DNA of 64,000 nt from SCTD01 sp963781675 (GTDB lineage: Bacteria; Actinomycetota; Actinomycetes; Mycobacteriales; SCTD01): positions 806,001 to 870,000 of the forward strand of contig CAWAGF010000001.1 in NCBI GenBank assembly GCA_963781675.1. Direction: 5' to 3'. Positions 1-7,042 of the stretch are shown one piece after another. The notes under the pieces are model-generated. The model was not told where the DNA came from. It saw nothing but the letters and a program-made list of their open reading frames with translations, and did no database searches. The stretch's first letter is position 1. Each line of letters begins with the position of its first letter. The position numbers were made by a program, and so were the translations under genes.

Positions 1-675
1 ACCTGCCCGCTGGTGACCAAGGTCCACCTCGAGGCCAAGCGCTTCGCCAAGGAGGACCTCGACATCGTGCTCATCGGGCACGAGGGCCACGAGGAGGTCG
101 TCGGGACGACCGGCCAGGCACCCGAGCACATCCACCTCGTCGACGGCGTCGAGGAGGCCGCCCGGGTCGAGGTCCGCGACCCGAGCAGGGTTGCCTACCT
201 GTCGCAGACCACTCTGTCGGTGGACGAGACCAACGTGACGGTCGACGCGCTGCGCCAGCGCTTCCCGCTGCTGCAGGGGCCGCCGTCCGCAGACATCTGC
301 TACGCCACCCAGAACCGTCAGGTCGCGGTCAAGGAGATCGCGCAGGCCTCCGACCTGCTGCTGGTCGTCGGCTCGCGCAACAGCTCCAACTCGGTGCGCC
401 TGGTCGAGGTCGCCCTCGACGCCGGCGCCCGCGCCTCCTACCTGGTCGACGACGCCTCCGAGATCGACGAGGCGTGGCTCGACGGCGTCACCACCGTCGG
501 GCTGACCAGCGGCGCCTCGGTGCCGGAGAGCCTGGTGCAGGACGTCATGGCGTGGCTGGCCGCCCGTGGCTACGCCGACGTGGAGGAGGTGGAGTCGGCG
601 CAGGAGCACCTGCTGTTCGCGCTGCCGCCCGAGCTGCGCCGCGACCTGCGCGCGGCGGGGATCTCCGAGACCTGA
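1..675 (+). CDS. ispH: 4-hydroxy-3-methylbut-2-enyl diphosphate reductase IspH, 5'-truncated by window edge
   Basis: This enzyme makes IPP and DMAPP from HMBPP in the last step of the MEP isoprenoid pathway, using a [4Fe-4S] cluster in the cytoplasm. The reading frame is open from base 1, so the N-terminus with the first cluster cysteine lies outside the window. Visible family motifs are TCPLVTKVH (second cluster Cys at residue 2 of the fragment), GHEGHEEVVGT (substrate-binding His), the YLSQTTLS segment, ICYATQNRQ (third Cys), GSRNSSNS and LTSGASVPE. The stop is TGA at 673-675. The converging neighbour is a DUF6542 protein, an arrangement often seen in actinobacteria. Identification is secure. 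Confidence 0.97.
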   Translation, partial: TCPLVTKVHLEAKRFAKEDLDIVLIGHEGHEEVVGTTGQAPEHIHLVDGVEEAARVEVRDPSRVAYLSQTTLSVDETNVTVDALRQRFPLLQGPPSADICYATQNRQVAVKEIAQASDLLLVVGSRNSSNSVRLVEVALDAGARASYLVDDASEIDEAWLDGVTTVGLTSGASVPESLVQDVMAWLAARGYADVEEVESAQEHLLFALPPELRRDLRAAGISET

Positions 676-740
676 CCGCGGGAGCCCGGCTCCGGTGACC
701 CCATGGCGTCCGGCGGGCGGCACGCAGCGGGCCGGTCGGG

Positions 741-1166
741 CTAGCGGCGGCCGGCGGACCAGCGGACGACGGCCACCACCAGCGCGGCCACCGTCGCCGC
801 CATCAGCACCGGGGCTCCCAGCACCAGGGCGTTGACGAGCTCGAGGGCCTGTCGGGTGAGGAACGACCCGCTGCCCATCGTGCGCTCGACCGCGCCGGCG
901 ACCAGCGCGAGCAGGACGTAGACGAGCGGCGGCATGACGACCGTGGCGACCAGGTCCTCGCGGTGCACGGTCAGGGCGCCGACCAGGCAGCCGCCGACGA
1001 AGCTGACGGCGAACACCTCGCGCAGTCCGGAGCCGGTCAGCACGTCGATCGTCCCACCCAGCAGGCCGAGCGCGAGGGCGACGGCGACCGCGCCGACGGC
1101 GGTCAGCCCGCGGCGGTCGCCGACGGAGGGCAGGGCGTGCCCCTGCGTCGGGCCCGGTGCGGTCAC
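741..1166 (-). CDS. DUF6542-type integral membrane protein
   Basis: The 141-residue product has a short polar N-terminus and then four hydrophobic segments at about residues 23-41, 48-66, 73-92 and 110-133, so it is an inner-membrane protein of unknown function. The pattern RGLTAVGAVAVALALGLLG followed by an extended alanine/valine core resembles the DUF6542 proteins found next to ispH in actinobacteria. The start is GTG; a TACCGT hexamer (plus-strand 1175-1180) lies 8 nt upstream, suggesting a leaderless transcript. It converges on ispH with a 65-bp gap. No catalytic motif is visible. Confidence 0.8.
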   Translation of the reverse strand: MTAPGPTQGHALPSVGDRRGLTAVGAVAVALALGLLGGTIDVLTGSGLREVFAVSFVGGCLVGALTVHREDLVATVVMPPLVYVLLALVAGAVERTMGSGSFLTRQALELVNALVLGAPVLMAATVAALVVAVVRWSAGRR

Positions 1167-1222
1167 GGCACCGGACGGTACCCCCGTGGCGGCCGCCCCC
1201 CGCCGGACCTAGGTTCGTGCGC

Positions 1223-1522
1223 GTGTCCGGTGACAGCGGTTCCTACGGCGAGGGCGAGCGGGTCTTCGGGCCGCCGCAGGGCAGCTACGACGCGGACTGG
1301 GTGGCGAGCAGCGCCCGCACCGCGGACCCCGGTCTGCCCGAGGCACTGGCCCGCGAGCTGGCCGTCTACGCGTGGGACCACCTGCGGGCGATCCGAGAGC
1401 TGGACGCGCCGGAGGTCGCCCGCCGGCTGCTGGCCGGCCACTCGACGGCCGGGGCGACGGCGGCCAACGTGGTGGCCAAGGCGGCCGTCGACTTCTGCGC
1501 GGCCTACGACGTCCAGCCCTAG
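1223..1522 (+). CDS. Conserved-looking small hypothetical protein
   Basis: This 99-residue acidic cytoplasmic protein has no signal peptide or membrane segment and I do not recognise it. A TAGGTT hexamer (1210-1215) sits 7 nt before GTG 1223, which favours that start over the in-frame GTG at 1217. The middle reads LARELAVYAWDHLRAIREL, predicted helical, and the C-terminus is helical too. Its stop shares the palindrome CTAG (1519-1522) with the stop of the converging rmuC gene. Coding is supported by strong third-position GC bias and a sound promoter position; function is unknown. Confidence 0.6.
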   Translation: MSGDSGSYGEGERVFGPPQGSYDADWVASSARTADPGLPEALARELAVYAWDHLRAIRELDAPEVARRLLAGHSTAGATAANVVAKAAVDFCAAYDVQP

Positions 1523-2637
1523 GCGGGCCGCTCCAGCAGGCTGAGCTCGGGCGAGACCGGCGGCGTCGCCACGGCCTCCAACGAGCGCGGGGCCGGCAGC
1601 TCGTCCGGCACACCGGCGAGGTCGGCCATCCGGCGTGCGCTCGGCAGCAGGCTGCGCTCCAGGGAGGCGACGGTCCGGTTGTAGTCCGTCACCGCGCTGT
1701 TGAGCGTGCGGCCGAGCTTGTCGACGTGGCCGCCGACGGTGCCGAGCCGGGCGTAGAGCTCCTTGCCGGCGGTGACGACGGCCCGGGCGTTCTCGGTCAG
1801 CTGCTCCTGCTGCCAGGAGTGCGCGGCGGTGCGCAGGAGCGAGACGAGGGTGGTCGGCGTCGCGACGTGGACGTGCCGGGAGAACGCGTGCTCGAGCAGC
1901 GCCGGGTCGTGCTCGAGCGCGGGCGCGAGGAAGGCCTCACCGGGCACGAACAGCACGACGAACTCGGGCGAGTCGGGCAGCGCCCGCCAGTAGGCCTTGT
2001 CGGCGAGCCGGTCGACGTGGGCGCGCAGGTGCCGGGCGTGCGCCGCCATCCGCGCGGCGGCCTCCTGCTCGTCGTCGCACTCGACGGCCTCCAGGTAGGC
2101 GGCCAGGGTGACCTTGGCGTCGACGACGATCGAGCGGCCGCCGGCCAGCCGGACGACGAGGTCGGGCCGCAGCACCGCCCCGTCCGCGCCGGCGAAGGAC
2201 GCCTGCTCGGTGAAGTCGCACCGGTCGACCATCCCGGCGTACTCCACGCAGCGGCGCAGCTGCACCTCGCCCCAGCGGCCGCGCGCCTGCGGGCGCCGGA
2301 GCGCGTCGACGAGCGAGGCGGTCTCCTTGCCGAGCAGCTCGCTGGTCCGCCGCACGCCGGCCACCTGCTCGCGCAGCTCGGCCTGCGCCCGGGCCCGCTC
2401 GACCTCCAGCCCGCGGAGCTGGGACTCGACCAGGTGGAGCTGCTCCCGCAGCGGCCCGACCAGGTGCTCGACGGCCTGGCGCTGGGCCAGCGCCTCCCGG
2501 TCGGACTCGTCCCGCAGCGCGCGCGAGGCGAGGCCCTCGAAGGAGGAGAGCAGCACCTGCTCGTCACGGCGGGCGAGCAGGCGGCCGAGCAGGAGCCCAG
2601 CGGCGAGGCCGAGCAGCAGGGCGAGGAGGACGGTCAT
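1519..2637 (-). CDS. rmuC: DNA recombination protein RmuC
   Basis: RmuC proteins carry a restriction-endonuclease-like domain and limit inversions and other rearrangements at DNA repeats. The 372-residue product shows the family plan: an N-terminal membrane anchor (residues 1-22, LLALLLGLAAGLLLG), a long coiled coil (about 40-110), then the nuclease-like domain with GRWGEVQLRRC, the DAKVTLAAYL strand carrying acidic/lysine residues of the PD-(D/E)xK type, and FVPGEAFLAPAL. It starts at ATG 2637 and its stop overlaps that of the upstream plus-strand gene in a shared CTAG. Length is slightly short for the family but complete. Confidence 0.93.
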   Translation of the reverse strand: MTVLLALLLGLAAGLLLGRLLARRDEQVLLSSFEGLASRALRDESDREALAQRQAVEHLVGPLREQLHLVESQLRGLEVERARAQAELREQVAGVRRTSELLGKETASLVDALRRPQARGRWGEVQLRRCVEYAGMVDRCDFTEQASFAGADGAVLRPDLVVRLAGGRSIVVDAKVTLAAYLEAVECDDEQEAAARMAAHARHLRAHVDRLADKAYWRALPDSPEFVVLFVPGEAFLAPALEHDPALLEHAFSRHVHVATPTTLVSLLRTAAHSWQQEQLTENARAVVTAGKELYARLGTVGGHVDKLGRTLNSAVTDYNRTVASLERSLLPSARRMADLAGVPDELPAPRSLEAVATPPVSPELSLLERPA

Positions 2638-2684
2638 GCGGCGAGGTTGGCATCGCCCACCGACAGGACGTCAGCGGCGCGCGG

Positions 2685-2963
2685 TCACCGCTTCTCGCAG
2701 GCGATGCCGTCCCTGTCCCGGTCGAGGCCGCGGTTCGCGCGCATCGCCCGGTCGTACCCGGCAGTGTCCTTGCGCCAGGTCGTCACCGGCGCGCCGGTGG
2801 TCCGGTCCTTCGCGCCGACCCGGCCGATGCCGTGCGGGTAGCTCTTCTGCAGCGCGGTGCAGTTCGTGTACGAGACGGCGGCCGCGGCGGGTGGCGCGAG
2901 GACGACGGTGCTGAGGCAGGCGGCGAGGGCAAGGCCGCCCAGGGTGGTGGCTCGGACGGCCAT
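2685..2963 (-). CDS. Secreted excalibur calcium-binding domain protein
   Basis: This is a 92-residue secreted protein. I chose ATG 2963 rather than upstream in-frame codons because it directly precedes a signal peptide (MAVRATTLGGLALAACL, cleavage near PPAAAA). The mature part is one excalibur domain: NCTALQKSYPHGIGR, two conserved Cys, and the terminal calcium-loop motif DRDRDGIACE. Such domains are found in actinobacterial and firmicute surface proteins and bind Ca2+ through a DxDxDG loop; the physiological role is unknown. It is transcribed divergently from ychF. Confidence 0.9.
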   Translation of the reverse strand: MAVRATTLGGLALAACLSTVVLAPPAAAAVSYTNCTALQKSYPHGIGRVGAKDRTTGAPVTTWRKDTAGYDRAMRANRGLDRDRDGIACEKR

Positions 2964-3058
2964 GGCTCCTCCTGGGACGACGGGGTCACGCAGTGTGACA
3001 CCCAGGACCGTTCCGGCGCAGCGGAACGCCCGCACCCGCGCCGGTACCGTCGTACGCC

Positions 3059-4132
3059 GTGAGCCTCTCCCTCGGCATCGTCGGCCTGCCCAACGTCGGC
3101 AAGAGCACGCTGTTCAACGCGCTGACCAAGAACGACGTGCTGGCGGCCAACTACCCGTTCGCGACGATCGAGCCGAACGTCGGCGTGGTCGGGGTGCCGG
3201 ACGCCCGGCTCCCGCGGCTCGCGGAGCTGTTCAAGAGCGAGAAGACGATCCCGGCGACCGTGGACTTCGTGGACATCGCGGGCATCGTCAAGGGCGCCAG
3301 CGAGGGCGAGGGGCTGGGCAACAAGTTCCTGGCGAACATCCGCGACAGCGACGCGATCTGCCAGGTCATCCGGGTGTTCAAGGACGACAACGTCGTGCAC
3401 GTCGACGGGCGGGTCTCGCCCAAGGACGACATGGACACCATCAACACCGAGCTGATCCTGGCCGACCTGCAGACGGTCGAGAAGGCGATCCCGCGCCTGG
3501 AGAAGGAGGCGCGGATCAAGAAGGACGTGCTGCCCCAGCTCGAGGCGGTGCGGGAGGCCGAGAAGGTGCTCAACGACGGGCGCACCGTCTTCGCCGCCGG
3601 CCTGGACCGCGGCCCGCTGCGCGAGCTCCACCTGCTCACCGCCAAGCCCTTCCTCTACGTCTTCAACCTCGACGAGGACGAGCTGACCGACGCCGCCCTG
3701 CGCGCCGAGCTGGCCGCCCTCGTCGCCCCGGCCGAGGCCGTCTTCCTGGACGCCAAGGTCGAGATGGAGCTGATCGAGATGGGGGAGGAGGACGCCCTCG
3801 AGCTGCTCCAGTCGATGGGGCAGGAGGAGAGCGGCCTGCACCAGCTCGCCCGGATCGGCTTCGACACCCTCGGGCTGCAGACCTACCTGACGGCCGGGCC
3901 CAAGGAGGCGCGCGCCTGGACGATCAAGAAGGGCGCGACCGCCCCCGAGGCGGCGGGCGTGATCCACACCGACTTCCAGCGCGGCTTCATCAAGGCCGAG
4001 GTCATCGGGTTCGAGGACCTCGTCGAGCTCGGCTCGATCCCTGCGGCGCGGGCCGCCGGCAAGGCGCGCATGGAGGGCAAGGACTACGTCATGCAGGACG
4101 GCGACGTCGTGGAGTTCCGCTTCAACGTGTAG
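3059..4132 (+). CDS. ychF: Redox-regulated ribosome-associated ATPase YchF (Obg family)
   Basis: YchF is a universally conserved P-loop NTPase that prefers ATP over GTP, associates with the ribosome and is linked to oxidative-stress responses. The 357-residue product has all landmarks: G1 GLPNVGKST (residues 8-16), the NYPFATIEPN switch region, DIAGIVKGASEGEGLGNKF, a helical insertion (about 130-210), and a C-terminal TGS domain ending in the hallmark DVVEFRFNV. The start is GTG with a TACCGT hexamer 8 nt upstream (3045-3050). The last 26-39 bases are copied, with divergence, at 5283-5321 and 6038-6063, as though accessory DNA had entered at this 3' end. Confidence 0.97.
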   Translation: MSLSLGIVGLPNVGKSTLFNALTKNDVLAANYPFATIEPNVGVVGVPDARLPRLAELFKSEKTIPATVDFVDIAGIVKGASEGEGLGNKFLANIRDSDAICQVIRVFKDDNVVHVDGRVSPKDDMDTINTELILADLQTVEKAIPRLEKEARIKKDVLPQLEAVREAEKVLNDGRTVFAAGLDRGPLRELHLLTAKPFLYVFNLDEDELTDAALRAELAALVAPAEAVFLDAKVEMELIEMGEEDALELLQSMGQEESGLHQLARIGFDTLGLQTYLTAGPKEARAWTIKKGATAPEAAGVIHTDFQRGFIKAEVIGFEDLVELGSIPAARAAGKARMEGKDYVMQDGDVVEFRFNV

Positions 4133-4141
4133 GCATCAGGT

Positions 4142-4156
4142 GGCAAGGCGCTTGCC
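4142..4156. terminator. Small hairpin after ychF
   Basis: GGCAAG-gcg-CTTGCC forms a 6-bp stem with a 3-nt loop 10 nt after the ychF stop. There is no U-tract. It may be a weak terminator. Confidence 0.35.
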
Positions 4157-4220
4157 GGACCGGGCAGGTCACCAGGCGCGACGGGCAGCTACACCGCAAC
4201 CCCAGCCGTGTCCGCGCGTC

Positions 4221-5090
4221 TCAAGCGCGACGGCGGGCCGACAGGAACGACCAGGCCAGCCGGCCTCCGTCGATGCCGTCCTCGGCCAGAGTGGGCCAAC
4301 GGTGGCCCATGCCGTCCGCGGCGAGGACCGCCACCGCGCCGCCGGTGCTGCAGCCGCGATAGGTCTGGACGGTGTAGAGACGGCTTGGCCGCGCAGTTGT
4401 AGCGGATGTGCAGCGCGACCGCTTGGCGATGGTCGCGGCAGCTGTAGGCACTGCGGTCAGTGAGGTGCCTAGGAACGTGCTGTAGTGGATCCCGCGGAAG
4501 GGAACGGCCCCGTCCGCCGTGCCGTGGATGAACATCGCGGCCAGCGGTCGTCCGCTTGGACACGACGACTGGAGCGTTCCGGCGACGGACACCGCCGCAG
4601 CGAAGACGTCGGGGCGTTCGCACAGGGCGCGCAGAGCCATCATGGCCCCGTTAGAGAAGCCCGACAGGTAGACGCGCTCCATGTCGATGGGGCGGAGCAG
4701 TGAGACGGTCTGAACGATGCGAACCAGCAGTCCAACGTCGTCCACGTTCGTCGCTGAACTCCTGCCGCAGCAGGTTCCGGCGTTCCAGCTGCCGTTCAGC
4801 CCGTACGGATAGACAACGGCAACGTCCTCCGTGTCCGCAACAGCATCGAAGCCGCTCGCTGCCTCCGTCGTCTGCGGATCCGAATAGAGCCCGTGCATCG
4901 CGATCAACAGCGGGACAGGTTCGGCCGCGGGCACGCCCGGCGAGACGTACAGCTGGAAGTCACGCATCTCCCCGGCATAGCGGGTCACCAGCCGGACGTT
5001 GGAGCCCTCGGCCGGCACTGGACCGGCGGAGGCGGGAAGCGACAGCGCAATCAGCCCAGCAAGCGACAGCACGGAAACAAGACGGCGCAT
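4221..5090 (-). CDS. Secreted PHB-depolymerase-family esterase (LpqC/feruloyl-esterase-like)
   Basis: This is a predicted exported serine hydrolase of the alpha/beta-hydrolase fold, acting on short-chain polyester or aromatic esters. I chose ATG 5090 because it has a G-rich Shine-Dalgarno and leads a signal peptide (LVSVLSLAGLIALSLPASAG). The 289-residue product shows AMHGL (oxyanion strand), a GFSNG nucleophile elbow (Ser146), HGTADGAVPF (Asp193) and MGHRWP (His263), giving a full triad; paired cysteines (TCC, RC, GCS) fit an exported enzyme. Codon use and GC are visibly lower than in neighbouring genes, suggesting acquisition. It sits between ychF 3'-end copies. Confidence 0.88.
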   Translation of the reverse strand: MRRLVSVLSLAGLIALSLPASAGPVPAEGSNVRLVTRYAGEMRDFQLYVSPGVPAAEPVPLLIAMHGLYSDPQTTEAASGFDAVADTEDVAVVYPYGLNGSWNAGTCCGRSSATNVDDVGLLVRIVQTVSLLRPIDMERVYLSGFSNGAMMALRALCERPDVFAAAVSVAGTLQSSCPSGRPLAAMFIHGTADGAVPFRGIHYSTFLGTSLTAVPTAAATIAKRSRCTSATTARPSRLYTVQTYRGCSTGGAVAVLAADGMGHRWPTLAEDGIDGGRLAWSFLSARRRA

Positions 5091-5378
5091 CGGTTCCCCC
5101 CCGATAGGCAAGCGAACCGGCAACGTCCCGGCTGCGAGACACTGTTGGCGCAAGATCCATTGTGACATACCGGCACACAGGCCGCGCACCCGCACCGGCA
5201 GTCAGCCCTCGCGCCACATGCAGCCGCTCCACACCCCCCGAGACGCCGCCGACAGGCCGGCCGTCAAGGTGTTCGCTGCTGACAGAACGGTAACGCCGTC
5301 GAGTTCCGCTTCGACTTTTGACTGAGTCACCCGAGGTCTTCCCGGAGCAGGAGCACCCCAGCGAGGCTGGAGGACGGC
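5091..5378. other. Intergenic segment with upstream region of the esterase and a ychF 3'-end copy
   Basis: It contains the G-rich ribosome-binding site of the esterase (just after 5090, minus strand) and the diverged ychF 3'-end copy at 5283-5321. I see no convincing gene. An in-frame upstream extension of the esterase exists, but it would bury the signal peptide. Confidence 0.5.
5283..5321 (+). repeat. Diverged copy of the ychF 3' end
   Basis: It aligns without gaps to 4094-4132 at 29 of 39 bases, including the 12-base core GAGTTCCGCTTC. Translated in the same frame it gives QNGNAVEFRFDF and a stop, against QDGDVVEFRFNV and a stop in ychF. Most differences are synonymous or conservative, so it looks like the end of a foreign ychF rather than chance. 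Confidence 0.7.
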
Positions 5379-5489
5379 GTGGTCCTGTTCCGCGTGGGCT
5401 CCTTCGGGACGACGATGGAGTGGACCGCGCAGGAGGCACGCGACGTCGGCCTGGCGCTGCAGGAGCTGGCGGAGCGTGCCGACGCCTAG
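5379..5489 (+). CDS. Possible 36-residue ORF or gene remnant before yefM
   Basis: A short frame begins at GTG 5379 and ends at TAG 5487-5489, just before the yefM operator. The product (VVLFRVGSFGTTMEWTAQEA, then a short helical tail) looks like the end of a small domain. The frame stays open upstream to about 5325 without a better start, so it may be the tail of a gene truncated at the ychF-like repeat. Function is unknown and coding status uncertain. Confidence 0.25.
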   Translation: MVLFRVGSFGTTMEWTAQEARDVGLALQELAERADA

Positions 5490-5490
5490 A

Positions 5491-5512
5491 CTGGTACCAC
5501 TTCCGGTACTAG
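5491..5512. promoter_or_regulatory. Putative YefM-YoeB operator (inverted repeat)
   Basis: CTGGTACC-acttcc-GGTACTAG is an 8-6-8 inverted repeat with one mismatch and a GTAC core in each arm, 9 nt before the yefM ATG. YefM-family antitoxins autorepress by binding short palindromes (TGTACA-like in E. coli), so this is the likely operator overlapping the promoter. Confidence 0.55.
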
Positions 5513-5521
5513 CATGAGGAC

Positions 5522-5764
5522 ATGGCCATCACCGCGAGCGAGGCGCGCAAGAACCTCTTCCCGCTGCTCGAGCAGGTGAACGACGACCGCACGCCGATCG
5601 AGATCACCTCGAAGAAGGGCAACGCGGTGCTGATCGGTCAGGACGAGTACGACGCACTGGTCGAGACGGCGCATCTGCTGCGCGCCCCCGCGAACGCACG
5701 CCGGCTCCTCGAGAGCCTGGACCAGGCGCGCCGCGGCGAGCGCACGGAGCACGACCTGCCGTGA
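5522..5764 (+). CDS. yefM: Antitoxin of the YefM/Phd family
   Basis: This 80-residue antitoxin would neutralise the downstream YoeB ribonuclease and repress the operon. The N-terminal half has the family signature: MAITASEARKNLFPLLEQVN (DNA-binding/dimer part), then PIEITSKKGNAVLIGQDEYDAL. The C-terminal third (LLRAPANARRLLESLDQARRG) is the flexible toxin-binding helix. The stop overlaps the GTG start of yoeB (GTGA), implying translational coupling. An inverted repeat lies immediately upstream. The pair is in the suspected ychF-end island. Confidence 0.95.
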   Translation: MAITASEARKNLFPLLEQVNDDRTPIEITSKKGNAVLIGQDEYDALVETAHLLRAPANARRLLESLDQARRGERTEHDLP

Positions 5765-6015
5765 GGCTGGTCTTCACCCCGAACGGGTGGCAGGACCACC
5801 AGCACTGGCAGGCGGCCGACAGGCAGGTCCTGCGCCGCGTGAACCGGTTGCTCGACGTCTGCCTCGTCGACCCGTTCGACGGCATCGGCAAACCTGAGCA
5901 GCTGCGGCACGCACTCGCCGGCGCGTGGTCGCGGCGCATCACCGAGGAGCACCGACTCGTCTACCTGGTTGACGGCGACGACCTCGTGGTCCTGCAGGTG
6001 CGGTACCACTACTGA
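5761..6015 (+). CDS. yoeB: Toxin of the Txe/YoeB family (mRNA interferase)
   Basis: YoeB toxins cut mRNA in the ribosomal A site. The 84-residue product has the full RelE-fold pattern: MRLVFTPNGWQDHQHWQ, a helix with LLDVCLVDPFDGIGKPE, the strand LAGAWSRRITEEHRLVY with the catalytic Glu/Arg region, and the terminal RYHY whose His and Tyr are catalytic in YoeB. It starts at GTG 5761 overlapping the yefM stop. No truncation is visible, so the toxin is probably active and held in check by YefM. Confidence 0.95.
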   Translation: MRLVFTPNGWQDHQHWQAADRQVLRRVNRLLDVCLVDPFDGIGKPEQLRHALAGAWSRRITEEHRLVYLVDGDDLVVLQVRYHY

Positions 6016-6037
6016 CGCCTCGTCGGCGCCGCCTGCG

Positions 6038-6063
6038 GTGGAGTTCCGCGTCAACGTGCAGGC
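6038..6063 (+). repeat. Near-identical copy of the ychF 3' end (island right boundary)
   Basis: It matches 4109-4134 at 24 of 26 bases; the differences are T>G in the FRFNV codons and T>C, which turns the stop TAG into CAG. It lies 22 nt after yoeB, outside any gene, and is followed by a hairpin at 6070-6090 that could be the original ychF terminator. Confidence 0.7.
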
Positions 6064-6069
6064 CCTTGG

Positions 6070-6090
6070 CCGACGGCCCTCCGCCGTCGG
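6070..6090. terminator. Hairpin after yoeB and the ychF-end repeat
   Basis: CCGACGG-ccctccg-CCGTCGG is a 7-bp GC stem (one more G-U or mismatch on each side). There is no T-tract. Its position suits termination of yoeB or, before the insertion, of ychF. Confidence 0.45.
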
Positions 6091-6250
6091 TCAGTCCGCT
6101 TCACGTCTCGACCTCGGCTCGAGAGCAGGCAGTCCGCGAGCCGGGGCGGCAGGACGCGGAAGCCGGCTACCTGCCCGTCTCGGGAGCAGCGGCGCCCCCC
6201 TCGGCACGCCCCGGTGGAGTCCGCGGACGTCCGTCGGGACGCGGCGGCCG

Positions 6251-6724
6251 CTACGCCGCGTAGTCGCCCTTGATGACGAAGTACGACCCGCGGATGGTGC
6301 CCGCGAGCCGGGACCGCTGGCGGGCGAACGTGAACGTCGGCGCCAGCTCCTCGGGGACCTCCATGCCGTCGGACAGCTTGAAGCCGACCGCCCGCTTGCC
6401 GCCCGGCTCGAGCGTCCAGAGCACGTTGACGACCAGCCCGGAGTCGTAGAAGACGTACGACCAGCGGACGCCGTCCACCTCGAAGTCGGTGGCCTCCAGC
6501 GGCCGCGCCGCCAGCACGATGTCGCGCTCCTCCTCCAGGATCCGCGCCACCCGCTCCACCACCTCGACTGCTTCGGCCGCGGGCGCGATCGTCAGCAGGT
6601 GGCCGTGCTTGTTCTTGAAGTAGCGCGCCTCGTTGGCCCGCAGCCCGCCCAGCGCGGCGGCGACGGGGGACGACTCGAGGCCGTCGGTGGTCACCTTCTC
6701 GGGGTCGACGACGGTGCGCGTCAC
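6251..6724 (-). CDS. Hypothetical protein of 157 residues
   Basis: This is a soluble cytoplasmic protein that I do not recognise. It starts at GTG 6724 with a good ribosome-binding site (CCAGGAG, 5-6 nt before) and a TACCGT hexamer about 35 nt upstream (plus-strand 6760-6765). The order is a short N-terminal helix, NKHGHLLTIAP, a long helix (AVEVVERVARILEEERDIVL), then beta-rich segments such as VRWSYVFYDSG and VVNVLWTLEPGGKRAVGF. It could be a small ligand- or partner-binding alpha/beta fold. No catalytic motif is visible. Confidence 0.65.
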   Translation of the reverse strand: MTRTVVDPEKVTTDGLESSPVAAALGGLRANEARYFKNKHGHLLTIAPAAEAVEVVERVARILEEERDIVLAARPLEATDFEVDGVRWSYVFYDSGLVVNVLWTLEPGGKRAVGFKLSDGMEVPEELAPTFTFARQRSRLAGTIRGSYFVIKGDYAA

Positions 6725-7042
6725 GGCTGCTCCTGGGGCTCGGTGGGGTGCTGCTGCGGACGGTAGCGACGCGCCCCTGCCGGGTGCTTCTCCAGGACTG
6801 CTCGACCCGACGGGGCCGGCGCGCAGGGCGTTCGTCGCGCAGCGTGACCCGTCTAAGCCGCCACGCCACGTAGTCGCTCGGGCACTCTGGGTGGGATGAC
6901 CATGAGGAGATGACTACATCTAGGGGCCGCCGCTGACCGTTCGGCTATTCCGCGCCGAGTCCCCAGGCAGGAGGGTCGTCCTCTCGTCGCGGCCCTGATG
7001 CCGCGGCACCAGGGGGCGCAGGTGGACGACCGGAGGAGACGC
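6725..7042. other. Divergent intergenic region upstream of the giant gene
   Basis: It holds the TACCGT -10 and leader of the minus-strand gene at 6724 (plus-strand 6760-6765) and the leader of the giant gene, including a strong GGAGGA at 7032-7037. An in-frame ATG at 6998 has no ribosome-binding site. No further gene or RNA motif is seen. Confidence 0.5.

Larger units (their letters stand above)
4109..6063. mobile_element. Putative small accessory island inserted at the 3' end of ychF
   Basis: The segment is bounded by near-identical direct repeats: 4109-4134 (real ychF 3' end and 2 bases beyond) and 6038-6063 agree at 24 of 26 bases. A third, more diverged copy (5283-5321) lies between. By eye the interior is clearly lower in GC than its surroundings, at least up to about 5.3 kb, and it carries typical cargo (esterase, toxin-antitoxin). 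No integrase or transposase is present, so the mode of entry is unknown. This interpretation is inferred from repeat structure and composition. Confidence 0.5.

Noticed and set aside
4960..5439. Minus-strand 159-codon open frame upstream of the esterase
   Set aside because: Ser/Arg-rich product in an off frame of the esterase signal-peptide region and the ychF-like repeat; no start signal.
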